Shown piece after piece: positions 46,307 to 55,314 of a stretch of DNA of 64,000 nt; positions within the stretch are counted from its first letter, which is position 1; each line of letters begins with the position of its first letter. Below the pieces are notes generated by a model that ran no database searches, was not told where the DNA came from, and saw only the letters and a list, made by a program, of their open reading frames with translations. The position numbers and the translations under genes are program-made. The DNA comes from Gemmatimonadota bacterium (GTDB lineage Bacteria > Gemmatimonadota > Gemmatimonadetes > Longimicrobiales > Gaopeijiaceae): positions 1 through 64,000 of the forward strand of contig JAJEBR010000112.1 in assembly GCA_022822445.1 (NCBI GenBank), in the 5' to 3' direction.

Positions 46307-48262
46307 TCAACACGACACGCAGTTGTCGTTGTTCACCGCCCCCAGGCTCACCAGCAGCGCCACCGTCTCCGGGAAGGGCTGGATGCGCTGGACCGGACCG
46401 TTGGCCATGTCCGCGGTGGTCTGCCCTCTGCGGCTGACGATGGTGACATCCGCCCCCTGCTCCACCAGGTAGCGGATGAGTTCGTTGTCCCCCCGGGCGG
46501 CGGCGTGGTGCAGCGCCCCGTAGCCCTGGTGGTCACGGGCGTTGACGTCGGCGCCTAGTTCCTCGACGAGGTAGCGCACCGCGGGCAGCCAGCCGTCGGG
46601 CACATGGCGGTGAGCGTTGCCCGCGTAGCCCTGGCCGTAGCCGACCCCGGAGGCCGCATGGATCGGGTACACCGCCGGGCCGCCGACCGGGACGCGCGGA
46701 AGGCCGGACGGGTCGAGTTCGTCGTCCTCCGACGCGCGGCCGGAGCGCCGGGAGGGAGGGTTCGCCGTGGCAATCCCGGGGTCCGCGCCGTGCGCGACCA
46801 GCAGCTTCATGGCCTCCACATCGAGCGCGTACGCGGCGCGCCAGAAGGGGGTGGCGCCCCGGCTGTCGATCTGCAGCAGGTCGAAGTTGTAGGACATGAA
46901 CCAGAGGTGCCTGGTGAGCCGCGCGTTCGGGTCCGCCCCCGCGGCGAGCAGCTTCTCCATGACCTCCAGGTAGGTGTGGTCCTGCTGCATGTAGATGTGC
47001 TGCTGCGGGTAGCGCGACTTGGGCGCCCAGTGCGTGTTGATCGCGGCGTAGAGGGGGGTGGCGCCGGCGTGGCTGACGAGCGTGGGGTCGGCGCCGAGTT
47101 CCAGGAAGCGCATGGCGAGGTCGAAATGACCGTTGATGGTGGCCATCAGGATGGGGGTGGTGCCGTCGCCGGCGCTGGCCCGGTCGATGTCCGCGCCGCC
47201 TTCGAGCAGCGCCAGGGCGGTTGCGGCGTGCCCCTCGCGGGCCGCGTGCAGGAGTGCGGTGAGGCCGCCGTGCCCGCCGACCAGTTCGCTGTAGGACAGC
47301 GGTTCCGGCTCCTCGATCATGCGGGTCTCGGACTCCCTGGCCGACGCGGCCTCGGCCCGCGCCCGGCGGGACTCCTCCTCCTGCTCGCGGCGCACCTGTT
47401 CGGCCACCTCCGGACCCCAGGGCTCCCCGGCTCTCAGGCGGCGGTTCCGCTCGGAGCGCTCGATCCGGTCGTACTCCGCGCGCGCGGCAACATCCGTCAC
47501 GCGGGTGTGCACGGCAGGGTCGGCCTCCGCCGCCAGGAGCGCCCGCACGGCTTCCGTCCGGCCGCTCGACGCGGCGAAGATCAGCGGTGTCTGCCCCCAC
47601 GACTGCTCGGTGGCGTCAACCTCCGCCCCCGCGGCCAGCAGAGCCGCGATCGCCCGCACACTCCCCGACTCGGCCGCAAAGTGCAGCGGCCGAGCCCCAC
47701 CCCCCACCAGGATCGCGCGCCCGGGGTCGGCCCCCGCGCCCAGCAGCACCTCGACCACCTCCCCCGCCCCGGCCTCGGCGGCCATGTGGAGCGGCGTGTA
47801 GTGCCCGATCCGGGTCCCGGCGCCCACCTTCGCCCCTGCCTCGAGCAGGTCGCGCGCCAGCCCCGCGTCGCGGTTGCGCGCCGCCCAGTGCAGCGCGGTC
47901 ATCCCGTCGCCCTGCGGAGCGTTCACGTCGGCGCCGTCGGCAATCAGCGCCCGCACACCCGCCGCATCGCCCCGCATCGCCGCGTCGGCGACCGGGCTGT
48001 CGGGCACGGCACGGGTGGGGAGCGTCACGGGTTCTTGCGGCCCGGCAAGCCCGGGGAGCACCACGCGGTCTTCCGGCCCGGCAAGCGTGGGGAGCCCCAC
48101 CAATAGAATCAGCGCCGACACCCATCCGCTGGCGCGCAGCCCGACCGCACGGGGAACCACCGCCCGTGGCATTCGACCGGCGCCGCGTCCGGCCGACCCG
48201 CCGAATCCGGCCTGCCCGCCACGTCCGGCCCCGCCACCGCGCTCACCCACCCATCCTGTCAT
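46307..48262 (-). CDS. Ankyrin-repeat protein, copy 1
   Basis: About 650 aa with ankyrin repeats in two blocks, closely matching copy 2 from SPVADAAMR onward. The N-terminus has a hydrophobic segment (WVSALILLVGLP), so it is probably exported, followed by irregular 12-residue repeats (PEDRVVLPGLAG, PQEPVTLPTRAV). It ends in CVSC, like copy 2. ATG at 48262 lies inside the 38-bp element; an internal ATG at 48172 nearer the hydrophobic segment is an alternative. It follows the DUF1552 gene after a short gap. Confidence 0.83.
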   Translation of the reverse strand: MTGWVGERGGGAGRGGQAGFGGSAGRGAGRMPRAVVPRAVGLRASGWVSALILLVGLPTLAGPEDRVVLPGLAGPQEPVTLPTRAVPDSPVADAAMRGDAAGVRALIADGADVNAPQGDGMTALHWAARNRDAGLARDLLEAGAKVGAGTRIGHYTPLHMAAEAGAGEVVEVLLGAGADPGRAILVGGGARPLHFAAESGSVRAIAALLAAGAEVDATEQSWGQTPLIFAASSGRTEAVRALLAAEADPAVHTRVTDVAARAEYDRIERSERNRRLRAGEPWGPEVAEQVRREQEEESRRARAEAASARESETRMIEEPEPLSYSELVGGHGGLTALLHAAREGHAATALALLEGGADIDRASAGDGTTPILMATINGHFDLAMRFLELGADPTLVSHAGATPLYAAINTHWAPKSRYPQQHIYMQQDHTYLEVMEKLLAAGADPNARLTRHLWFMSYNFDLLQIDSRGATPFWRAAYALDVEAMKLLVAHGADPGIATANPPSRRSGRASEDDELDPSGLPRVPVGGPAVYPIHAASGVGYGQGYAGNAHRHVPDGWLPAVRYLVEELGADVNARDHQGYGALHHAAARGDNELIRYLVEQGADVTIVSRRGQTTADMANGPVQRIQPFPETVALLVSLGAVNNDNCVSC

Positions 48263-48294
48263 GTCAACATGACAAAATGTAATGCTTGCCTTAC
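48257..48294 (+). repeat. 38-bp dispersed element, copy D
   Basis: On the minus strand the blocks are GTAAG, GCAAG, CATTACAT, TT, TGTCATGT, TG, ACATGACA. It has a perfect TGTCATGT/ACATGACA dyad with a 2-nt core. It lies between the DUF1552 stop and the ankyrin gene and holds the ankyrin ATG. Confidence 0.75.
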
Positions 48295-48343
48295 ATCCGA
48301 AACCCCCGGAGCGCCGCTCTGCGCTTGTCATCGCCGTCCGACC

Positions 48344-49726
48344 CTACACCGTCAGCGAAAAGTCGCCGGTGCTGTTCCCGAAGCTCTTCATGTCGTCGAG
48401 TCCAAGCTTGTGCGCCAGGCTCAGCATGACGTTCGCCATCGGCGTTGCGGGTGCGGCCCGCAGGTGCAGGTTGCCCTCCAGGCCGCCGTTCGCGCCTCCG
48501 AGCAGGAAGAGCGGGCAGCGCTTGTGATTGTGGACGTTGGGGTCTCCCATCGGGGAACCGTAGATGATCATCGTCCGGTCGAGCAGGTGCGTGTCTCCCT
48601 CCATCGTGCTCTCGAGCCTGTCGAGGAAGTACGGCAGCATGCTCACGTGATACCGGTTGATCTCAGCGAAGTCGGTGATGTTGCCCTCCCTGCCGCCGTG
48701 GTGGGACGCCGGGTGGAAAGGCTTGTGGACGCCGCTCTCCGGGAAGATCCGGGCCGACGAATCGCGGCCCATCTTGAAGGAGAAGACGCGGGTCACGTCC
48801 GAAGCGAAGGCCAGCGCCTGCAGGTCGAACATGAGCTGCACGTGCTCGCGGAAGGAGTCGGGCACGCCGGCAGGCGCCTCGGGGAGATCGCGCGCCTCCC
48901 CGCTCGCGTTCTGCACCTCGACGCGCTCGATCCGTCGTTCCAGTTCGCGGACGTGCTCAAGGTAGCGGTCGAGGCGGATCAGGTCGGCCGGCCCGAGACG
49001 GCCCTTCAGGTGGTCGACCCTGCCGGTGATGAAGTCGAGGATGCTCCTGTTGGTGCGGCGGCGCGCAGCCCGCTGCTCGGGGCTGCCTCCGGCGCCGAAG
49101 AGCTGGTCGAAGGCGACGCGGGGGTCGCGCACCATCGGCAGCGGCTCGGTCGGCGACGCCCAGCTGATCGTGTCGGTGTAGACGCAGGCGTACCCGTAGG
49201 CGCACCCGCCCGACTGGTCCACGTTCTCGATGCAGAGCTGCATCGACGGGATCGGCGTCTCCTGGCCGAAGCGCTTCGCGAACATCTGGTCGAGCGATTC
49301 GCCGACGAAAATGTCGGAGCCCTCGGTCTGGCGCGGGTGGGACTGGGTGAGGAAGGTCGCGCTGGAGCGGAAGTGGTCGCCGCCGATCTCCTTGGGCTTC
49401 GTGGCCTCGGCGGGCTCGACATCGGTGTCGCTGATGATCGTGAGGTGCTTGCGGTAGGGGTCCAGCGGGCTGAGCGAACTCGGGCTCAGGTCGAAGTCAC
49501 GCCCGGTCGCCTCGGGGGACCAGTAGTTCTGCGTCCTGCCCCACTGGTTGCTCCCGGCGGCCCCGTGCACCATCTCGATCGCGACCAGCCGGGTCGGCCC
49601 CTCGGCCGCCGCCGACCACCCGCGCCCCGCGGGGACCATCGCATCGAGGAAGGGCAGCGAGACGGAGACACCCAGCCCCTGCAGGAAGGTCCGGCGGGGG
49701 ATCGCTGCACCGGTGATGTATTTCAT
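48344..49726 (-). CDS. DUF1552 family Tat-exported protein, copy 1
   Basis: A 460-aa protein with a Tat-like signal (PRRTFLQGLGVSVSLPFLDAM). The same landmarks as copy 2 are present: PKEIGGDHFRSSATFLTQ, CIENVDQSGGCAYGYACVYTDTISWA and HHGGRE. It lies 28 nt after the DUF1592-type gene and before the ankyrin gene. Unlike the second unit, it is separated from its ankyrin gene by the dispersed element. Function unknown. Confidence 0.88.
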   Translation of the reverse strand: MKYITGAAIPRRTFLQGLGVSVSLPFLDAMVPAGRGWSAAAEGPTRLVAIEMVHGAAGSNQWGRTQNYWSPEATGRDFDLSPSSLSPLDPYRKHLTIISDTDVEPAEATKPKEIGGDHFRSSATFLTQSHPRQTEGSDIFVGESLDQMFAKRFGQETPIPSMQLCIENVDQSGGCAYGYACVYTDTISWASPTEPLPMVRDPRVAFDQLFGAGGSPEQRAARRRTNRSILDFITGRVDHLKGRLGPADLIRLDRYLEHVRELERRIERVEVQNASGEARDLPEAPAGVPDSFREHVQLMFDLQALAFASDVTRVFSFKMGRDSSARIFPESGVHKPFHPASHHGGREGNITDFAEINRYHVSMLPYFLDRLESTMEGDTHLLDRTMIIYGSPMGDPNVHNHKRCPLFLLGGANGGLEGNLHLRAAPATPMANVMLSLAHKLGLDDMKSFGNSTGDFSLTV

Positions 49727-49754
49727 GTCGCTATGATCTCCTTGCGTTTGGCGC

Positions 49755-52253
49755 TCAGCGGCTTCCGGGCGGGGTGGCCGGTCCCGGCGTGCCGGCCGGC
49801 TCCTCGACGGTGACGGCCTGCATCGACATCCGGAAGGGCTGGCTCCGCACCACCTCCCTGACGAAGGCGGAGAGACGGTAGTCCTGTTCCGCGGCGGCCG
49901 CTGCGATGCGGCGCACGGCGGGCATGTCGTAGTACTCGACCCTGCGTCCGAGGGCGTAGGTCAGCAGGTTCTCGGTGAAGCTCCTGGCCAGCGACTCCGG
50001 GCGGCGGAGCAGCGCGTCCCTCAGGTCGCCGGGTCCCTCCAGCGGCGTGCCGTCGTAGAGTTCGCCGAGCGTCTCGACGGGGGTGCCGGTGTCGCGCACG
50101 CGCCAGGTCCCCGTGACGTCGAAGTTCTCCAGCGCGATGCCGATGGGGTCGATGAAGCGGTGACAGGAATTGCAGGTCGGGCGGGCGGCGTGCTGTTCGA
50201 GCCGCTCGCGCACCGTGAGGAAGCGGCCGTCGGCCGCCGCGTCGGTCTCCTCCAGTTCGGGGATGTCGGGCGGGGGCGGCGGGGGCGGCGTGCCAAGGAG
50301 GACTTCCATCACCCACTTGCCCCTGAGAACCGGCGAAGTGCGGTTGGCGTGGGAGGTCAGGGTGAGGACGCTCCCGTGCCCGAGGATGCCGCGGCGATCG
50401 GTGTCCGTGTACTCGACACGGCGGAAGTGCTCGCCGGCGACGCCCGGAATCCCGTAGTGGCGGGCCAGCCGCTCGTTCATGTACGAGAAGTCCGCCGTGA
50501 GGAAGTCCCAGAGCGAACCGCCGTCCCGGACCAGCGTGTTGAAGAAGGTGACCGTCTCGCGGCGCATGTCGCGGGCGAGCTGCTCGTAGAAGTCGGGGTA
50601 GCGCAGCGCGTCCGGGTGCACCTTGTCGAGGTCCTGGAGGCGCAGCCACTGGGCGGCGAAGCGGGTGCCCAGCGCGTCGGCGCGGGAATCGGCGAGCAGG
50701 CGTTCCAGCTGCGTCTCGAAGATGCGCGGATCGGACAGTCCACCGGCCGCGGCGACCTCGATCAGCTCCTCGTCCGGGGGACTGCCCCACAGGAAGAACG
50801 AGAGGCGCGAGGCCAGCCCGACATCGCTGATGGGCCGCAGTCCGCCGGGGGCTGCCGATTCCGTGCCCGTCTCCTCGAAACGGAAGATGAAGTCGGGGCT
50901 CGCGAGGATTCCCTGCAGCGCGGTCCGCACGCCGATGTCGAATCCGCCCTCCGCGCGTCCCTCTTCGAAGAGTGCCATCAGCCCTTCGGCCTCGGCCTCG
51001 GTGACCGGCCGGCGGAAGGCGCGCGTCCCCAGCTCGTCGATGATCCGTCGGGCGCAGGCGGGCTCCTCGGCTGCGCTCGCGGGGTCGCAGGTCATGATCC
51101 GCTCCCGGGCGGGGGTGCGCGTCACGCCGGTGATGTCGTAAGGCCCCCCGATCGTGAGGTCCCGGAGGTGGGGCACGCCGGTAATCCCGTAGGAATACCC
51201 GATCTTCTTGTCGGCGAGCGACCACTCGTGCGGCGAAGTCAGGTCCTCGACCGGCCCCTCGGTCACCTTGATGAACGCCGCCGACACCCGGCGCGGCCCG
51301 GCCGTGACCTGAATCCGCTCCGTCACGACCTCCACGCCGTTCGGGTCCTGCCGGTGCATCCAGCGGTCGAGCGGGATGAGGGCCACGCGCACCCCGTCGA
51401 TCGACACCTCGATCTCCTCGTCGAAGGGCGCGGTCTGGCCGAAGAAGTTCCCGGTCGACTCGTGCTGGAAGGCCAGCCGGAAGAAGTAGTCCCCGTCCGC
51501 GACGAAGTTGTGGATGACCGAAATACCGCCACGGGTCCCGAACGGCGCGCCCGGCACGTGCTCGCGCTGCTCGGCGTAGCGCGACACCTCGTAGGTGGCC
51601 TCGGACGGCGTCGCGTGGGCATCCCCCAGCGCGAGCCGGCTCACTTCGCTGGCGGCGGTCAGGTACGATTCGAGGAGCGTCGCGGAGAGGTTCTGCACGT
51701 CGGCGATGTTGTCGAAGCCCGCGCTCATCGTCTCGCCGGGGAGGTACGCCGAGGCGTCGATCCCGATCCCGAGGAGGTCGCGGATCGCGGCCGAATACTC
51801 GGCCCGGTTGAGGCGCTGGAAGGAGCGGCTTCCGGGGTTCGGGGCGCGCGCGGCAGCCTCGTCCAGCTTCCCCTCGAGCGAGTTGACGAAGGCGGTGATC
51901 TCGTCCTCAGGCGGCCTCGGCTGACCCGGCGGCGGCATCATGCCCGCGCGGAGCTTGCGGATCATCTTTTCGGCGATCGGCGCGTTGGCGACCGGGTCGG
52001 CCGCGTCGAATTCCTCCAGCGACATGTTGCCGAGCAGCCGCCGCTCGTTGTGGCAGCGCACGCAGTATTCCTGGACGAGATCGTCGTCGGCCCCGGTGGC
52101 TGGCGGGTCAGCCGGCCAGCCTGCGTCGCCGCCCATCAACCGGGCGCTCCGGTCGGCCGACTGCTGCGTCCCCGGGGCCGTAGCGGCGCCCGGACCGACA
52201 GCCACCTGCAACACGCCTGCCAACGCCACGATGGCGGCAAGGGACTTCGTCAT
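49755..52253 (-). CDS. DUF1592-type multidomain c-heme protein, copy 1
   Basis: An 832-aa exported protein starting at ATG 52253 (GGGAGCGAG upstream); the frame continues 20 codons further but without a signal peptide. Heme motif CVRCH is at 64-68 and CNSCH near 693. The five DUF regions follow in the same order as in copy 2, with the same MSLEEFDAA segment after the first heme site. It leads the first DUF1592-DUF1552-ankyrin unit. Whether the two copies are redundant or have split roles cannot be seen; signal peptides and linkers differ most. Confidence 0.88.
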   Translation of the reverse strand: MTKSLAAIVALAGVLQVAVGPGAATAPGTQQSADRSARLMGGDAGWPADPPATGADDDLVQEYCVRCHNERRLLGNMSLEEFDAADPVANAPIAEKMIRKLRAGMMPPPGQPRPPEDEITAFVNSLEGKLDEAAARAPNPGSRSFQRLNRAEYSAAIRDLLGIGIDASAYLPGETMSAGFDNIADVQNLSATLLESYLTAASEVSRLALGDAHATPSEATYEVSRYAEQREHVPGAPFGTRGGISVIHNFVADGDYFFRLAFQHESTGNFFGQTAPFDEEIEVSIDGVRVALIPLDRWMHRQDPNGVEVVTERIQVTAGPRRVSAAFIKVTEGPVEDLTSPHEWSLADKKIGYSYGITGVPHLRDLTIGGPYDITGVTRTPARERIMTCDPASAAEEPACARRIIDELGTRAFRRPVTEAEAEGLMALFEEGRAEGGFDIGVRTALQGILASPDFIFRFEETGTESAAPGGLRPISDVGLASRLSFFLWGSPPDEELIEVAAAGGLSDPRIFETQLERLLADSRADALGTRFAAQWLRLQDLDKVHPDALRYPDFYEQLARDMRRETVTFFNTLVRDGGSLWDFLTADFSYMNERLARHYGIPGVAGEHFRRVEYTDTDRRGILGHGSVLTLTSHANRTSPVLRGKWVMEVLLGTPPPPPPPDIPELEETDAAADGRFLTVRERLEQHAARPTCNSCHRFIDPIGIALENFDVTGTWRVRDTGTPVETLGELYDGTPLEGPGDLRDALLRRPESLARSFTENLLTYALGRRVEYYDMPAVRRIAAAAAEQDYRLSAFVREVVRSQPFRMSMQAVTVEEPAGTPGPATPPGSR

Positions 52254-52426
52254 CGCGCCAAACTCGCTCCCTTCACGACTGTGGCCGGCAATCCGCCTCT
52301 GGCGGACCGGCACACGCCACCCACTCCGGCCGACGGCGGACCGGCTCCGAGTGAATCACTATTCAACAATAATACGAGTTTGGGCGGGTTGGTCGCCAGT
52401 GCGGGACGCAGCCCGAATGGACCCCC

Positions 52427-52847
52427 TCAACCCCCCGACGCCAGGACCGCCTGCAAGGTCAGCCGCTCCTCGCCCCGCAGCACGACGATCTCCACCTCGT
52501 CGCCCGGGTCGTATTCGTTGAGCGCGGCCATGCAGTCGTACACGTTGTCGATCTCGTGCGGGCCGAACTTCACGATGATGTCGCTGCCTGTGACCCCCGC
52601 CTTCGCGGCCGGGCTGCCGTCGCGAACGGCGGTGATGGCCATTCCCCCCGACTCGCGCGAGTAGTCGGGGATCGTGCCGAGGCGCACGCGGAAGCCACTC
52701 GCCATGCTGGCGTCCCCCGATGGTCGTCCTCGACACGATGGTATTCGGGATGGGTGTTGGAGAAGAAATGCAGGACGGGGATGCCGCGCGCATGGAACGA
52801 CGTGTGGTCGGAGCCGCCGAACACGGCCTTGCCGTTCGTCCTGCCGT
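52427..52847 (-). pseudogene. Remnant of an M28-PDZ metallopeptidase
   Basis: The left end (to 52705) encodes a complete PDZ domain ([16 protein letters not shown] onward). In another frame just upstream lies the M28 zinc-site segment [19 protein letters not shown] followed by [11 protein letters not shown]. In intact relatives about 90 residues separate these parts, and a long N-terminal catalytic half precedes them. Both are missing here, so this is an eroded gene with an internal deletion and a frame change. The PDZ part could in theory still be translated from 52705. Confidence 0.7.
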
Positions 52848-53042
52848 TCAGGCGATGATCGCGAGGGGAAGCAGCACGACGTACCCCAGAACGAGCAGCG
52901 CCGGCGCCAGCGTGACGGACCCCTGCGCCAGCATTACGAACCCGAGCGTAATCGAAACCAGTCCCCCGAGGGCAAACCACAGGTTCACCCGCGTGAACTT
53001 CAGCGTCGGAGTGGCGGCGCGCTTTCTTCTGGTCCTTGCCAT
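52848..53042 (-). CDS. Small two-helix membrane protein, DUF3098-like
   Basis: A 64-aa protein with a basic N-terminus ([18 protein letters not shown]) and two hydrophobic helices (about 20-40 and 44-64). The size, topology and [15 protein letters not shown] loop resemble DUF3098 proteins, which have no known role. It lies 9 nt downstream of the HEWAH peptidase gene and was probably moved next to the peptidase remnant by a deletion. Confidence in the gene is fair; the family name is tentative. Confidence 0.6.
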   Translation of the reverse strand: MARTRRKRAATPTLKFTRVNLWFALGGLVSITLGFVMLAQGSVTLAPALLVLGYVVLLPLAIIA

Positions 53043-53051
53043 GTTCGGACG

Positions 53052-54362
53052 CTACCGCGGCGGGGATTCTCCGTCAACCTCCGAATCGCCCTGGGAGACC
53101 GACCAGAAGGCGGGTGTGTCCGGAGGCTCTCCAGCGCGCAGGCGCGCCATCTGCTCCCGCCGGTAACGGCGTCTGACGAAGAACATCGCGGCCAGGGCAC
53201 CCGCGAGCAGCAGCCAGAAGACGGTCGAGTGCGAAAGCACCATGAGCCATCCGTATCGCCTCTTCACCCATTTGCGCCAGGCGACCTCAAGCTGGTCCGG
53301 CGCGGCCCCGTAGACCTCTCGCATGCCATCGGCGAACGAGCCGCTCTCCTTCCACGCCGCCAGGAAGGCCTCGAGGCCACCGGTGCCGCTCGATTCCACG
53401 AGGTAGTGGATGACCGAGGCGGAGAGGAGGTAGGCCACCTCGGCCGGCACTCGCTCGCGGGGCCAGCCGATCGTGATCGAATCCAGCGGCGGCGCGCCGC
53501 CAAAGGCCAGCGCGACGCTCAGCTTCAGGCCACCTCCCTCAAGCCAGCCGCCGGCGGCCCACTCCGCGTACCCCTCGTTGAACCATCTCGGGATCCGCAG
53601 CCTGCCCATCTCGTGGGCCAGCGCCAGATGGGCCCATTCGTGACGCAGCACCCGCACCTCCTCCACGCGCGACCCGGGCCAGAAGCGACCGCTCGGTACG
53701 ATCATCTCCATGCGCCCCGGGATCGCCACCGCTCCCGCCCACTCAGGAACCAGCCCACCCACCAGCGAATCCATGACCTCCCGGGTGGGCGCGACGGTCA
53801 AGGTGGCGCGGGCGTCCGCCACGCTCAGCCCGGGGAGGGGTCTCACTGCTTCCAGCGTCTCCAGCGCACGCGCGGCGCGCAGCGAGTCACCGGCCTGATA
53901 GCGCGCGGTGAAGCGGGGCGACTCCAGGTGGCGCCAAGCAGAAGTGGTGTCGGCAGGCACCTGGGCTGGCGGCGCGGGCTCCTGAACTGCCAGCACGGAC
54001 CCTTGCACTGTCAGCACGGACCCTTGGAATGGCAGCACGGACCCTTGGAATGTCAGCACGGGCTCCTGGACAGCCGGCACAGCCTCCTGCCCTGGCGGCA
54101 CGGGCCGACATGCCGGCAGAGCGGGCACTTCGGCCGGTGGAGCGGGCACCTCGGCCGGCAGAGCGGCCTCCGGCGTGGCCACAGCGCAGACTATCGCTGC
54201 CCCGGCGAGCCACCCAGGGGCGCGCGCGACCCACCGATACACTCTGCCCAGCCATCGCAGTTCGTCCACATCAGGGGGACCACCGCTGAACGACCGGGCC
54301 AGCACCCGTTCCGTCCACCGGCTCGACCGGACCGCGTGCGTCGACCACTCCGTCTTCCCCAT
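53052..54362 (-). CDS. Membrane-anchored HEWAH metallopeptidase
   Basis: A 436-aa gluzincin-type peptidase. An N-terminal signal or anchor ([12 protein letters not shown]) is followed by about 80 Pro/Ala/Val-rich residues with a run of 7-residue repeats ([21 protein letters not shown]). The zinc site is [12 protein letters not shown], with the third ligand likely in [11 protein letters not shown]-terminal membrane helix ([15 protein letters not shown]) and a basic tail end the protein. ATG at 54362 is 1 nt after the rluD stop, so it is translationally coupled. The substrate is unknown. Confidence 0.8.
   Translation of the reverse strand: MGKTEWSTHAVRSSRWTERVLARSFSGGPPDVDELRWLGRVYRWVARAPGWLAGAAIVCAVATPEAALPAEVPAPPAEVPALPACRPVPPGQEAVPAVQEPVLTFQGSVLPFQGSVLTVQGSVLAVQEPAPPAQVPADTTSAWRHLESPRFTARYQAGDSLRAARALETLEAVRPLPGLSVADARATLTVAPTREVMDSLVGGLVPEWAGAVAIPGRMEMIVPSGRFWPGSRVEEVRVLRHEWAHLALAHEMGRLRIPRWFNEGYAEWAAGGWLEGGGLKLSVALAFGGAPPLDSITIGWPRERVPAEVAYLLSASVIHYLVESSGTGGLEAFLAAWKESGSFADGMREVYGAAPDQLEVAWRKWVKRRYGWLMVLSHSTVFWLLLAGALAAMFFVRRRYRREQMARLRAGEPPDTPAFWSVSQGDSEVDGESPPR
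53992..54063 (-). repeat. 21-bp tandem repeat inside the HEWAH peptidase gene
   Basis: Units starting CAGCACGGA begin at 53992, 54013, 54034 and 54055 (period 21). They encode 7-residue repeats of the linker, an in-frame array that could vary in length between strains. Confidence 0.8.
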
Positions 54363-54363
54363 C

Positions 54364-55314
54364 TCACTCGCCCCTGGAAGCCCAGGTCCGCACCGCCTCC
54401 AGCTCCGGCGGGAGCGGAGAGTGGAATGTCACGGCCTCACGGGCGACGGGGTGGACGAACTCAAGGCGGTGAGCGTGCAGGAATTGGCGCGGCGTGCGCC
54501 GGGCCAGCCTCGCCGCCCAGTGCCGCTGCTCCCCCGCAAAGCCGCGCTCCCGCCCGGCGCCGTACAGGGTGTCCCCCACTACCGGGTGTCCGATCGCCGC
54601 TGAATGCACGCGGATCTGGTGGGTGCGCCCGGTGTCGAGTTCGGCTTCGCACAGGCAGGCCGCGGGCCACCCCTCGAGGTGGCGGAAATGGGTCCGGGAG
54701 GGCCGCCCGCCGGACATCACCGCCATCCTTGTACGGTCGCGGCGATGCCGCCCGATCGGTCGATCCACAGTGACGTGAGGGTCGCCCAGCCTCCCCCACA
54801 GTGCGGCCAGGTAGGTGCGCTTCACCCGGCGTGCCTTCAGCGCCCGCGAGAGCGCCTGGTGGGCCCGGTCGCTCTTCGCCACCACCATCAGCCCGGAAGT
54901 GTCCTGGTCCAGCCGGTGCACGATCCCGGGCCGCAGCGTACCGCCGATCCCGGCCAGGTCGCCGATGTGGTGCAGCAGCGCGTTGACGAGGGTCCCGTCG
55001 GGGTGGCCCGGCGCCGGGTGCACCACGAGGCCGGCCTGCTTGTTCACGACCGCCAGATCCCCATCCTGGTAGATGATGTCGAGCGGGATGTCCTGTGGCC
55101 GGGCCGTCGCGGGGACGGGTGCCGGAACGTCCGCCTCGATCTCCCGGCCGGGGCTGACCGGGTCGGACTTCTTCGCGGGCCGGCCATCGACCAGGATGTT
55201 CTTGTCGGCCAGCAGCGCCGCGACCCGGCTGCGCGACAGATCCAGCCGGGCGGCCAGGTAGACATCGAGACGCCCGCTCGCGCCCTCCCCCGCGGTCCAG
55301 CGATGACGCGTCAC
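54364..55314 (-). CDS. rluD: RluA-family 23S rRNA pseudouridine synthase
   Basis: Converts uridines in 23S rRNA to pseudouridine. An N-terminal S4 RNA-binding domain (SGRLDVYLAARLDLSRSRVAALL) precedes the catalytic domain with the aspartate of GIVHRLDQDTSG. Later motifs are TGRTHQIRVH and HPVVGDTLYG. The 316-aa length fits RluD. GTG at 55314 overlaps the ileS stop by 4 nt. The exact target position cannot be read from the sequence, so RluD rather than RluC or RluB is a best guess. Confidence 0.88.
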   Translation of the reverse strand: MTRHRWTAGEGASGRLDVYLAARLDLSRSRVAALLADKNILVDGRPAKKSDPVSPGREIEADVPAPVPATARPQDIPLDIIYQDGDLAVVNKQAGLVVHPAPGHPDGTLVNALLHHIGDLAGIGGTLRPGIVHRLDQDTSGLMVVAKSDRAHQALSRALKARRVKRTYLAALWGRLGDPHVTVDRPIGRHRRDRTRMAVMSGGRPSRTHFRHLEGWPAACLCEAELDTGRTHQIRVHSAAIGHPVVGDTLYGAGRERGFAGEQRHWAARLARRTPRQFLHAHRLEFVHPVAREAVTFHSPLPPELEAVRTWASRGE

